Positions 1 to 6,531 are shown, counted from the first letter of the stretch. The stretch: 11,591 nt of DNA from an uncultured Gammaproteobacteria bacterium (GCA_938021685.1 CALIFM010000114.1:1-11591); one strand, 5' to 3'. The notes: generated by a model from the letters alone, not told the origin. Translations and numbers: made by a program.

Positions 1-290
1 CTTTAAAGTGATAAGTTTGGTCATAAGATTGGCCGCATGAATGTTTCTAACGATTAAACCGTACTGCCTTCCTATTAATTTGAGCTAGTCAGATCTGTTT
101 GCTTAGACCTGCTGAGATTAATGCGCCGTATATAGTAGTTGTATATAGTAAGTGGCTTGGTTAATTATTCTTCTAATTCGTATTACGGCAAATAGTGCCG
201 ATATTGAGTAGATGATGTTATGTCGGTGCTGTGTGCTGGATTTAATCAATTGCTCAACAAAAAAATAATAACTTTGAGTTTGAGGATGTC
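1..290. other. Intergenic stretch, no gene seen
   Basis: This AT-rich stretch has no convincing reading frame on either strand. It holds a 10-base direct repeat (GTATATAGTA at 128-137 and 141-150) and a short inverted repeat (CGGCA at 186-190 and TGCCG at 196-200, five bases apart) that is not followed by a T run. It must supply the promoter for the lipoprotein gene at 291, but I could not assign a convincing -35/-10 pair. Confidence 0.5.
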
Positions 291-791
291 ATGAAAAAAA
301 TATTTATCACTGTGCCGTCAATTTTAGTGATGGTTTTAGGGTTAAGTGCTTGTGAGGATTTGTTTAAGTCAAAATCTAGCGCAGGGCAAGAGTTTATTAA
401 GTTTACACCAGAGGTGGAAGTACCACCGCCACCTAAGCCTGAGCCAAAAGAAGAAGATCCGAAAGATACGCCAAGCAGCGATTCGAGTGATGATACGCCG
501 CCTCTTGTGAGTACACGCAAATTGGCTGGTAATGGTATTCTTTGGAAGCCAGTCTCAGAAAAAAATGGCAACTTGGTGGTGTTAACAGCAACAAGCTATG
601 GTACGCCAAAAGTTTCGATTCTAAACAGTAAAGGTAACCGAGTGGAGACTGGGGATTATCAGGGGCATACGAATGGTAATCGAGCAACTTATCGCTTTTC
701 TAAAACAGGCGGTGCTTATTCAAAGCCATCTTATTTGCAAGTCAGTAGCACTATCTTTTTGGTTGATGACCCTAGACAGCGTCACGAATAG
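291..791 (+). CDS. Putative lipoprotein of unknown function
   Basis: This encodes 166 residues. A lipoprotein signal peptide is visible: basic start (KK at 2-3), hydrophobic stretch at about 4-18, and lipobox L18-S19-A20-C21. Glu at +2 does not match the inner-membrane retention signal (Asp), so the outer membrane is the likelier location. Residues about 41-72 form a flexible linker rich in Pro, Glu, Asp and Ser. Residues about 74-161 look like a small beta-rich domain with polar strands and many Gly and Thr residues; I recognise no family there. The ATG at 291 is preceded by GAGG at 282-285 with five bases spacing, which supports this start. The gene stands alone, ends at a strong terminator, and faces the minus-strand SufE-like gene. 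A link to sulfur oxidation is not shown by the sequence. The lipoprotein call is fairly sure; the function is unknown. Confidence 0.75.
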   Translation: MKKIFITVPSILVMVLGLSACEDLFKSKSSAGQEFIKFTPEVEVPPPPKPEPKEEDPKDTPSSDSSDDTPPLVSTRKLAGNGILWKPVSEKNGNLVVLTATSYGTPKVSILNSKGNRVETGDYQGHTNGNRATYRFSKTGGAYSKPSYLQVSSTIFLVDDPRQRHE

Positions 792-818
792 TGGCAATCA
801 AATATCGATGATTTATTT

Positions 819-846
819 AAAGGCCTAATGACTTAGGCCTTTTTTT
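819..846 (+). terminator. Rho-independent terminator between convergent genes
   Basis: A perfect 10-bp stem (AAAGGCCTAA at 819-828 pairing with TTAGGCCTTT at 833-842) closes a four-base loop (TGAC) and runs into six T residues at 841-846. It lies 27 bases after the lipoprotein stop codon. On the minus strand the stem is followed by TTTAAAT, so it may also stop transcription coming from the convergent SufE-like gene. Confidence 0.85.
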
Positions 847-874
847 ATAGCTGAATGCTGTTGACTTGTTTATT

Positions 875-1291
875 TCAAGCAAGTTCCTGGGCTTGCTTCT
901 TCATCTTTTCAACGATGGCATACACACCGACGTGGCGGTACGGGCTAAGATGTTCAAATAGCTGCAATTTCTTGAATAGTTTGTCAATGTCAGTGCCTTG
1001 TACCTGTTCAGCTGTTTTGTTGGAAAACAGCGCGCTTAGCAAGGCCACGACACCCTTGATGATGGCGGTGTTGCAGTCGCCACTGAATATCAATTTACCG
1101 GTGTCATTTGCGTGCGGTTTCACCCATACATCGCTTGTGCATGCATGCACTTTAGTTTCATCGGTTTTGTCAGTGCTAGCCATTGGCGGTAGCTGCTCGC
1201 CTAGCTCGTCTAAGTATTGATATCGTAGTTCCCAATCATCAAGCAAATCAAAAGTTTCTATGATGTGATCTAAATTCATTTCGCTTTTCAT
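875..1291 (-). CDS. sufE: SufE-family sulfur acceptor protein
   Basis: This encodes 138 residues, the usual SufE length. SufE accepts persulfide sulfur from a SufS-type cysteine desulfurase and passes it on for Fe-S cluster assembly or other sulfur transfer in the cytoplasm. Family landmarks are the helical N-terminus, the active-site loop with Cys51 in V-H-A-C-T-S-D-V-W, the segment IIKGVVALLSALF (76-88), and HLSPYRHVGV near 114-123. Cys73 (S-G-D-C-N-T-A) is a second cysteine at a site I remember as usually Asp or Ser. No strong ribosome binding site is visible; an internal ATG at 1279 (Met5) is an alternative start. No sufS or csd gene is visible beside it. It is the last gene of the minus-strand group that diverges from the dsr operon, so a role in sulfur supply for sulfur oxidation is possible but unproven. 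Family assignment is confident; which SufE/CsdE-type role it has is not. Confidence 0.85.
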   Translation of the reverse strand: MKSEMNLDHIIETFDLLDDWELRYQYLDELGEQLPPMASTDKTDETKVHACTSDVWVKPHANDTGKLIFSGDCNTAIIKGVVALLSALFSNKTAEQVQGTDIDKLFKKLQLFEHLSPYRHVGVYAIVEKMKKQAQELA

Positions 1292-1463
1292 GCGATGAGT
1301 TGTTTATATGGATATGAAACTAAGCTGGGGGCACCAGAGCAGTGCTTCAAGGTTTGTTAGTGCGTGAATCGGCAAAATGGTGGCTGCCGATAAGGAGGGG
1401 GGTGAATTAATGTGAGTAGGCTACTTCGACGAAGGTCGTCTTTTGGAGAAAAGCCGAAGAGGG

Positions 1464-1682
1464 CTATTGGGTAGAGCCTTTCTCTTTATGGGCAGAATCG
1501 CGTACTTGGGCGGCAATTTCGTCAAATTTTTCTTTATAACCGTGCAAAGCTTCCCCTTCTTCTGGTGCGTAATATTGTTGCGGGTCGAGGCCTTCTTTTT
1601 GCTCGAATTCAATAAATTGCTTTTGCATAGCAATAAGTTGCGTAATCATCTCTTGCTTGTTGGTTTTTTTTGAATCGGTCAT
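1464..1682 (-). CDS. Small charged helical protein, unknown function
   Basis: This encodes 72 residues, rich in Lys, Glu and Gln, with no signal peptide or membrane segment, so probably cytosolic. Residues 9-30 are predicted amphipathic helix. A conserved-looking middle segment, D-P-Q-Q-Y-Y-A-P-E-E-G at about 33-43, is followed by a second charged helix (46-66). There is no cysteine. I do not recognise the family. The ATG at 1682 has no clear Shine-Dalgarno sequence, and an upstream gap of 105 bases separates it from the Cas6-like gene on the same strand, so it could have its own promoter. The stop codon is followed by a short AGCC/GGCT hairpin and TTTT on the minus strand, too weak to call a terminator. 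The frame is long for such a gap, on the same strand as its neighbours, and has protein-like composition, which supports a real gene. Confidence 0.6.
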   Translation of the reverse strand: MTDSKKTNKQEMITQLIAMQKQFIEFEQKEGLDPQQYYAPEEGEALHGYKEKFDEIAAQVRDSAHKEKGSTQ

Positions 1683-1787
1683 TATGAAATAATTGTATTG
1701 ATAGTGAGGTGTATTTTACCGGTTGGTAGGGAACAGGCTATAACCCATATTTGATACATGGCGGCTATTGATGTGAATGGAGCTTAT

Positions 1788-2492
1788 TCAGCTGGCCGTT
1801 TTATGAAGTGCGTTTACGGCAGCAATGCCTTTATGCGGCAACACAATGCCAAAGCCGCGGCAGCGCTTCTCGCCTAAGCCTTGTTGCTGTAAGCGAATAG
1901 ATTGCTCAGCATTTAAGTCGGCAATCATCACGCTACGGCAGTTGATTGGGCCATCGGGGCTGGCAAATTGTTGTTCTATCCCGCTCAACATTTTGGTCAC
2001 TTGGATGCCCGACTTGTTTAGCTGCTCAGCAATATGGTTTAAAAATTCTTGTTCATTTTTATAGTTAACGTCGCCTATGTTGGTGCTAACGTATCTTGAA
2101 AAAACGACTTCTTGAGCCAATAAATTTTTAACTGTGAAGCTTTGTAGTTGTAAAGAATGCCCATCGACAGCAAATTTTTGACCTACTAATTGTTGCGCTT
2201 TGGGCAGATAAGCCTGCTCAAGGCGTAAATAAAATCGGGTGCGCTTGGGAAGCTGCAGCTGTGCTTGGTGATCGTTAACAGATTGCCAGCCATTGCCGGA
2301 TACGGCCGAGTGTATTAGGTGAATACCGTTCTTAGGTGATTCACTTATCCACGGCGCTGCACCGAGTAACGCTTCGCTTAAGGCCCAAGCGTGGTCTGCA
2401 GGCAGTCGCTTGCACTGCATTTTAAACACACAATCCACCACGGAATCATCGGCAGCAAATGAAGCGGGTTTGGGTTTTTCTTGCCAAAACAT
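1788..2492 (-). CDS. cas6: Cas6-like protein of the MYXAN (Cmx6) type
   Basis: This encodes 234 residues that resemble, from memory, the family called Cas6/Cmx6 of the type I-MYXAN group, a ferredoxin-fold CRISPR-RNA endonuclease. Matching segments are L-P-A-D-H-A-W-A-L near 30-38, A-P-W-I at 46-49, G-I-H-L-I-H at 56-61, basic strand R-T-R-F-Y-L-R-L at 84-91, V-D-G-H at 109-112, and the C-terminal glycine-rich loop L-G-E-K-R-C-R-G-F-G (206-215) followed by V-L-P-H-K. His34 and His58 are candidate catalytic residues by position, but I cannot confirm which. No cas3, cas5, cas7, cas8, cas1 or cas2 gene and no CRISPR array lies in this window, so it looks like an orphan. The ATG at 2492 has only a weak upstream AGG. 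Only 18 bases separate it from the upstream gene, which suggests co-transcription. It may process CRISPR RNA from a distant array or be a domesticated RNA-binding relative. Confidence 0.7.
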   Translation of the reverse strand: MFWQEKPKPASFAADDSVVDCVFKMQCKRLPADHAWALSEALLGAAPWISESPKNGIHLIHSAVSGNGWQSVNDHQAQLQLPKRTRFYLRLEQAYLPKAQQLVGQKFAVDGHSLQLQSFTVKNLLAQEVVFSRYVSTNIGDVNYKNEQEFLNHIAEQLNKSGIQVTKMLSGIEQQFASPDGPINCRSVMIADLNAEQSIRLQQQGLGEKRCRGFGIVLPHKGIAAVNALHKTAS

Positions 2493-2510
2493 GACCTGTA
2501 TTATGCGCTA

Positions 2511-3215
2511 CTAATCAGCAATGCGTGTGCGTAGGGTATCGCGATCTACCCACCATTGGTCTTGCGCCATTACATCCAGCACATTGCGCAGGCGAACTAA
2601 AAATTTGGTGGGGTCGTCTAGCTCGAGACGTTTAACCCAGGCATCAAACTCGGTTTGGCCTTCAATATTTGAGTGACGGCGCGCGACTGCACCCATCATT
2701 TGCATGGCGAAAAAGCTCATATCTTCATGATCTTGATCATCGCTGCGCAAATCAACTATGTATTTAGCCGTGGCTGCAGCAACAGCTGCGCCATCGGCGT
2801 CGTCCGGCGTTTCTTCAATTAATAATTGCAATAAAGCCAGAGTGGCTTGCGGTTCGATCGGAAAAGTGACTGCAATCCAAATGCCATTAGCCAATGCGGC
2901 CATGCTATGGACATGGTCACACTCACTTAATAGTTGGCAGGCTTCGGCAGCCATTTGCCAGTACTCATCAGCGATAAATAAACCGAATAATGGGCGCACT
3001 AATTGCCAAGCTTCTTGGTTGCGTTCTAATTCGAGTAAGAGCTGCGCCTCGTCCAGGTGCCAACCAGCTCGTTTGATTGATCTGGGGGGCAGCTTGCTTT
3101 CGACAATACGCTCGCGTAGAGCATCTAAATGGGTTTCTAGCGATTGAGTCGAGAGGGCCGTGTCTTCGCCGCTTTCTGAGCCAAAGTCGAAACTAGGGTC
3201 GAGCTTATTAGTCAA
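2511..3215 (-). CDS. Conserved-looking helical protein, unknown function
   Basis: This encodes 234 residues, with no signal peptide or transmembrane helix. The N-terminal 30 residues are acidic and probably disordered; the remainder looks almost wholly alpha-helical, with repeated Leu/Ala/Trp patterns (for example 53-110 and 112-135) of the kind seen in TPR-like helical repeats, though I could not match a defined TPR consensus. There are two cysteines (C93 and C100). The start is inferred to be TTG at 3215: an in-frame TAA lies about 35 bases upstream, and there is no ATG or GTG between it and the TTG, while the next internal Met is far downstream. No good Shine-Dalgarno sequence precedes it. 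It ends 18 bases before the Cas6-like gene and starts 47 bases after the 68-residue gene, so the three probably form one transcript. I do not recognise the family. Confidence 0.7.
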   Translation of the reverse strand: MTNKLDPSFDFGSESGEDTALSTQSLETHLDALRERIVESKLPPRSIKRAGWHLDEAQLLLELERNQEAWQLVRPLFGLFIADEYWQMAAEACQLLSECDHVHSMAALANGIWIAVTFPIEPQATLALLQLLIEETPDDADGAAVAAATAKYIVDLRSDDQDHEDMSFFAMQMMGAVARRHSNIEGQTEFDAWVKRLELDDPTKFLVRLRNVLDVMAQDQWWVDRDTLRTRIAD

Positions 3216-3262
3216 AAGGTGAGGGTTGCTTTTAAAAACAACATGAAATTATAAAGGGACAG

Positions 3263-3469
3263 TTAGTTTGCATCTAATGCAGCAGTAAAAGTAGCTTCTA
3301 AGCGATCCTGCCAATTTTCAGGGGTGTCTGGGTAGGGCGGCTTTACGTCCATTCTGAAAAATAATTCACCGTTTGTTGCCGCTTTGCGCACTTCGCCTTG
3401 CAGGGCAGCAAAAGTTTCTAATTCGTGGTGCTGTAGCATGATTTCGCTTAACCAGAGCATGATGGGCAA
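3263..3469 (-). CDS. Small protein of unknown function, divergent from dsrA
   Basis: This encodes up to 68 residues from a TTG at 3469, or 65 from the ATG at 3460, which I think equally likely; neither has a clear ribosome binding site. A third ATG at 3439 (Met11) is also possible. The protein starts with a hydrophobic stretch (MLWLSEIML) too short to be a membrane helix, then has a helical segment (about 14-33) and a proline-rich part V-K-P-P-Y-P-D-T-P-E-N-W at 43-54 followed by a last helix. There is no cysteine after the N-terminus. It is the first gene of the minus-strand group and is divergently arranged with dsrA over 258 bases. I do not recognise the family. Protein-like composition and position make a real gene likely, but the function and the start are open. 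Confidence 0.6.
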   Translation of the reverse strand: MPIMLWLSEIMLQHHELETFAALQGEVRKAATNGELFFRMDVKPPYPDTPENWQDRLEATFTAALDAN

Positions 3470-3727
3470 GTTTGTAATAAGTAAAAGCGGTGATCTATCA
3501 TTGCGCAGTTAGTGATCAAAGAAAGGTACAGCGGTGCGCTGAGTTGTATATTATAGCGCTCGAAAACCTCACATCCAGCGCGGTCTTACCATTATTTACT
3601 TAATTTCTCTGTTGCCAATATGCCGATGGGGATACACCCGTTCTAGGTATGGCTCCCATCAGTGGAATGGGTTCTGCTGGCTTGATAGCCGACAATAATG
3701 CGCAAATAAAATTAAAGGCTAGGGGTC
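3470..3727. promoter_or_regulatory. Divergent promoter region of the dsr operon
   Basis: The 258 bases between the minus-strand group and dsrA hold no gene and must contain the promoter of the dsr operon and probably of the opposite transcript. On the minus strand a perfect TATAAT sits at 3555-3550, about 80 bases before the small gene, but without a good -35 element. On the plus strand TTGATA at 3682-3687 and AATAAA at 3705-3710 are 17 bases apart, yet this would start transcription almost at the ribosome binding site, so I do not trust it. GATGGG at 3625-3630 pairs with CCCATC at 3655-3660, and CCCAT at 3655-3659 also pairs with ATGGG at 3667-3671, which could be an operator or a leader RNA fold. 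Confidence 0.5.
3550..3555 (-). promoter_or_regulatory. Possible -10 element for the minus-strand group
   Basis: On the minus strand these six bases read TATAAT, the sigma-70 -10 consensus, preceded by GC. Spacings of 16-18 bases upstream give no hexamer close to TTGACA (best is CTGGAT). It could need an activator or be chance in an AT-rich spot; the plus strand here also reads TATATTATA. Confidence 0.3.
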
Positions 3728-5002
3728 ATGACAGATAAGAATCATCCTACTCCCATGTTGGACGAGCTAGAAAACGGCCCGTGGCCGAGCTTCATCAGCG
3801 GCATTAAACGCCTGCGTGACGAGCACCCCGACGAGCGTATTCGCGGTGTTAACAACAGTTTGCTGGGACAGCTGGAACATTCCTATGAAACACGCAAAGG
3901 TTATTGGAAGGGCGGTACTCTAAGTGTGTATGGCTATGGCGGCGGTATTATTCCGCGGTTTTCAGAAGTAGGCGGTGAGTTTCCTGAATCTAAGCAGTTC
4001 CACACCTTGCGAGTGCAGCCACCTGCAGGGAACCACTACACCACGGATATGTTGCGCCAGCTGGCGGACAGTTGGGAAAAATATGGTTCAGGTCTAGTTA
4101 CTTTCCATGGCCAGACGGGCAATATCATGTTTATCGGTTCAAATGACGAGAACGTGCAGCACTTTTTTGATGATATCAATGAATACGGTTTTGATTTGGG
4201 CGGGGCGGGCCCTTGTGTGCGCACCGCGATGTCGTGCGTAGGTGCAGCACGCTGTGAGATGTCCTGTGCTAATGAGCATAAGATCCATCGGTCTTTAGTA
4301 AATAACTTTACTGATGATGTGCATCGCCCTGCGCTGCCGTACAAATTCAAGTTTAAAATATCGGGTTGCCCGAACGATTGTCAGAACTCGATTGAACGTG
4401 CTGACATGGCAGTGATCGGGACATGGCGTGACCACAAGCAGGTGGACCAAGCCGAGTTTAAAAAGTATGTGGGCGAAAAAGGCCGCGAACACGTGATCGA
4501 AAATATTATAAGTCGTTGTCCTACCAAAAGCTTAGCTTTGGGCGAAGACGGTTCGCTCATTGCAGATGAGGGCAACTGCGTGCGTTCGATGCACTGCATG
4601 AACGTGGTGCCAAAAGCCATCCACCCTGGCAAAGAGCATGGAGTGACTATTCTCATTGGTGGCAAGCGTGCGCTCAAGATTGGTGACTTGATGGGCACGG
4701 TGGTGGTGCCGTTTATGAAGCTGGATAATGAAGAAGATTATGAGCGTATTGTTGAAATGGCGGAGGATATTATTGATTTTTGGGCTGAAAACGGCTTAGA
4801 GCACGAGCGTTGCGGTGAGATGGTGGAGCGCATTGGCTTGGTTAATTTCTTAGAAGGGGTGGGTATAAAAGTGGATCCAAATATGGTGAGTGAACCGCGG
4901 CAAAGCTCTTACGTGCGCATGGACGGTTGGGATGAGGAGGCCAAAGATTGGTATGCTCGTCAAACTGTTGCAGCGATTGATAAGGCATCAGATGCAGCTT
5001 AG
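3728..5002 (+). CDS. dsrA: Dissimilatory sulfite reductase, alpha subunit
   Basis: This encodes 424 residues, close to the length of DsrA in purple sulfur bacteria. With DsrB it forms the alpha2-beta2 siroheme enzyme, run here in reverse to oxidise DsrC-bound sulfur to sulfite in the cytoplasm. The siroheme/[4Fe-4S] motifs are C170-x5-C176 (C-V-G-A-A-R-C) and C214-x3-C218 (C-P-N-D-C). The inserted ferredoxin domain shows C264-P, C284 and C290, but the expected middle cysteine of C-x2-C-x2-C is Ser287 (codon TCG at 4586-4588). The N-terminus (P-M-L-D-E-L-E-N-G-P-W-P) is typical, supporting the ATG at 3728; AAAGG at 3714-3718 and AGGGG at 3721-3725 lie just upstream. It is the first gene of the operon, 45 bases before dsrB. 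A small hairpin (GCAGC at 4994-4998 with GCTGC at 5002-5006) overlaps its stop codon. Identity is certain. Confidence 0.98.
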   Translation: MTDKNHPTPMLDELENGPWPSFISGIKRLRDEHPDERIRGVNNSLLGQLEHSYETRKGYWKGGTLSVYGYGGGIIPRFSEVGGEFPESKQFHTLRVQPPAGNHYTTDMLRQLADSWEKYGSGLVTFHGQTGNIMFIGSNDENVQHFFDDINEYGFDLGGAGPCVRTAMSCVGAARCEMSCANEHKIHRSLVNNFTDDVHRPALPYKFKFKISGCPNDCQNSIERADMAVIGTWRDHKQVDQAEFKKYVGEKGREHVIENIISRCPTKSLALGEDGSLIADEGNCVRSMHCMNVVPKAIHPGKEHGVTILIGGKRALKIGDLMGTVVVPFMKLDNEEDYERIVEMAEDIIDFWAENGLEHERCGEMVERIGLVNFLEGVGIKVDPNMVSEPRQSSYVRMDGWDEEAKDWYARQTVAAIDKASDAA

Positions 5003-5047
5003 CTGCCCAAATAATTAACATATGTACCAAAAGTAAGAGACTTAAGC

Positions 5048-6121
5048 ATGGCAACACAGATGCGCGAAGCGATTGAATCAGGCTGCCCAGATGGCTTTCA
5101 ATATATGCACCCATTGAGCGTGAAAAACTTTGGGCAATGGAAGTTTCACACTCATCCGCGCCCAGGCGTGTTGATGCACGAAGCGTATAGCGGTGATCAG
5201 TTATGGACAGTGCGCTGCGGTACGCAACGTATTTTAGATGTGTTTACCTTGCGTAAATTATGCGACATTGGCGACGATTATGCCGATGGCCATATTCATT
5301 TTACTATTCGCTCCAATGTTGAATATCTAATAGATGACGAGGCGAAGGTGGCGCCGCTGATTGACAAGCTAGAAGCCGAAGGCTTTGTGGTTGGGGGCAC
5401 CCAAAACTCGGTGGCGATGATTGCACATACGCAAGGTTGGTTACACTGTGATATTCCAGGTACTGATGCGTCCGGTGTGGTGAAGTCGATGATGGACGAG
5501 TTGATTGATGAATTTCGCAATACCAATATGCCTAATCGCGTGCACATCACCACATCTTGCTGCCAGATTAACTGCGGTGGGCAGGGCGACATTGCCATCA
5601 ATGTACAACACACGAAGCCGCCCAAGATCAATCACGACTTAGTAGCTAATGTGTGTGAACGCCCGTCAGTGGTGGCGCGCTGCCCTGTGGCCGCAATTCG
5701 CCCCGCCTTGGTGAATGGCAAGAACTCCTTAGAGGTGGACGAGAAAAAATGTATTTGTTGCGGCGCTTGCTATCCGCCTTGCCCGCCGATGCAAATCAAT
5801 GATGCAGAGCATACCAAACTTGCCATTTGGGTTGGGGGTAATCACTCTAATGCGCGCGGCAAACCGACTTTTCATAAATTGGTGGCCTCGGGCATTCCTA
5901 ATAACCCGCCGCGCTGGCCCGAGGCTACGGCGATGGTCAAACATATCTTAAAAGCTTACAAGGAAGGTGCGCGCGACTGGGAACGTATCAATGAGTGGAT
6001 TGAACGTATTGGTTGGCCACGATTTTTTGAGGTCACTAATTTGCCATTTACCAAGTATCATATCGACAACTGGCGCGGTGCACGCGCTAAACTTAATTCA
6101 TCTACTCACATCCGTTTTTAG
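5048..6121 (+). CDS. dsrB: Dissimilatory sulfite reductase, beta subunit
   Basis: This encodes 357 residues, the normal DsrB length. It pairs with DsrA; in this enzyme family the active siroheme is bound with the beta-subunit cysteines. These are present as C134 and the C171-C172-x3-C176 cluster (T-S-C-C-Q-I-N-C-G-G), with a 37-residue gap between the first two, as in known DsrB. The ferredoxin domain carries C212-P and C235-x2-C238-x2-C241, with C237 and C245 as extra cysteines, so unlike DsrA here its cluster motif is complete. The ATG at 5048 follows a modest AAGAGA (5035-5040). The gene is 45 bases after dsrA and 17 bases before dsrE, consistent with one transcript. No defect was seen. 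Identity is certain. Confidence 0.98.
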   Translation: MATQMREAIESGCPDGFQYMHPLSVKNFGQWKFHTHPRPGVLMHEAYSGDQLWTVRCGTQRILDVFTLRKLCDIGDDYADGHIHFTIRSNVEYLIDDEAKVAPLIDKLEAEGFVVGGTQNSVAMIAHTQGWLHCDIPGTDASGVVKSMMDELIDEFRNTNMPNRVHITTSCCQINCGGQGDIAINVQHTKPPKINHDLVANVCERPSVVARCPVAAIRPALVNGKNSLEVDEKKCICCGACYPPCPPMQINDAEHTKLAIWVGGNHSNARGKPTFHKLVASGIPNNPPRWPEATAMVKHILKAYKEGARDWERINEWIERIGWPRFFEVTNLPFTKYHIDNWRGARAKLNSSTHIRF

Positions 6122-6138
6122 GTGTAAACTGCGCCACG

Positions 6139-6531
6139 ATGAAATTTTCTGTAATGGTCAATGAAGGGCCGTATAACCACCAAGCCAGCGATTCGGCTTA
6201 TCACTTCACTAAGGCCGTTTTACAGGCAGGCCACGAGGTGTTTAGGGTGTTTTTTTACCATGATGGTGTGAACAATGGCACACGTTTGACGACTCCGCCG
6301 CAGGATGATCGTAATGTGGTAGCGCGCTGGAGCGAGTTGGCGGTTGAACATAAAGTGGACTTGGTGGTTTGTGTGGCCGCAGCACAGCGGCGCGGCATTG
6401 CTGATGCCGATGAAGCCAAGCGCAATGGCAAAAATGCCGATAACATCGCCGAGGGCTTTCGTATCTCAGGCCTTGGGCAGCTGATTGAAGCGGGTATTGT
6501 GTCTGATCGTTTGGTGGAATTTGGTGACTAA
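6139..6531 (+). CDS. dsrE: Sulfur-relay protein DsrE (TusD-like)
   Basis: This encodes 130 residues. DsrE is the sulfur-binding subunit of the cytoplasmic DsrE2F2H2 hexamer, homologous to TusD of TusBCD; it receives persulfide sulfur (in studied purple bacteria from a rhodanese-TusA-DsrE2 route) and passes it to DsrC. The active cysteine is Cys78 in V-D-L-V-V-C-V-A-A-A-Q-R-R-G, the same position as in the characterised Allochromatium protein. Other family segments are N-E-G-P-Y-N-H-Q-A-S-D-S-A-Y (8-21) and F-F-Y-H-D-G-V-N-N (38-46). AGGTG at 6120-6124 is too far away to be an ideal ribosome binding site, so translation may be coupled to dsrB 17 bases upstream. It is four bases from dsrF. The presence of DsrE is a marker of the oxidative direction of the pathway. 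Confidence 0.97.
   Translation: MKFSVMVNEGPYNHQASDSAYHFTKAVLQAGHEVFRVFFYHDGVNNGTRLTTPPQDDRNVVARWSELAVEHKVDLVVCVAAAQRRGIADADEAKRNGKNADNIAEGFRISGLGQLIEAGIVSDRLVEFGD
6523..6527 (+). promoter_or_regulatory. Ribosome binding site that fixes the dsrF start
   Basis: GGTGA lies eight bases before the ATG at 6536, inside the end of dsrE. It supports 6536 as the dsrF start rather than an upstream start at 6485 in the same frame, which would add 17 hydrophobic residues absent from DsrF proteins. Confidence 0.6.

Noticed and set aside
128..150. Direct repeat GTATATAGTA twice
   Set aside because: Ten bases, AT-rich, only two copies; not a CRISPR or insertion-sequence end and likely chance.
254..571. Glycine- and serine-rich minus-strand frame opposite the lipoprotein gene
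   Set aside because: It is the shadow of the proline-rich linker of the lipoprotein, lacks a ribosome binding site and has no protein-like pattern of its own.
1428..1444. Five-bp hairpin with three-base loop followed by TTTT on the plus strand
   Set aside because: Stem is short and there is no plus-strand gene upstream to terminate; on the minus strand it has no T run.
1788..2492. Presence of a CRISPR array near the Cas6-like gene
   Set aside because: No spaced direct repeats were found in the neighbouring gaps or elsewhere in the window.
3682..3710. TTGATA and AATAAA spaced by 17 bases as the dsrA promoter
   Set aside because: Transcription would start within or at the ribosome binding site of dsrA, leaving almost no leader.
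4036..4698. Open minus-strand frames opposite dsrA
   Set aside because: They overlap each other in several frames and have the low-complexity composition expected from the complement of a conserved gene; similar frames lie opposite dsrB, dsrK and dsrL.
4994..5006. Hairpin GCAGC/GCTGC across the dsrA stop codon as a terminator
   Set aside because: Five-bp stem with no T run, and dsrB follows in the same operon; at most it affects mRNA processing or stability.
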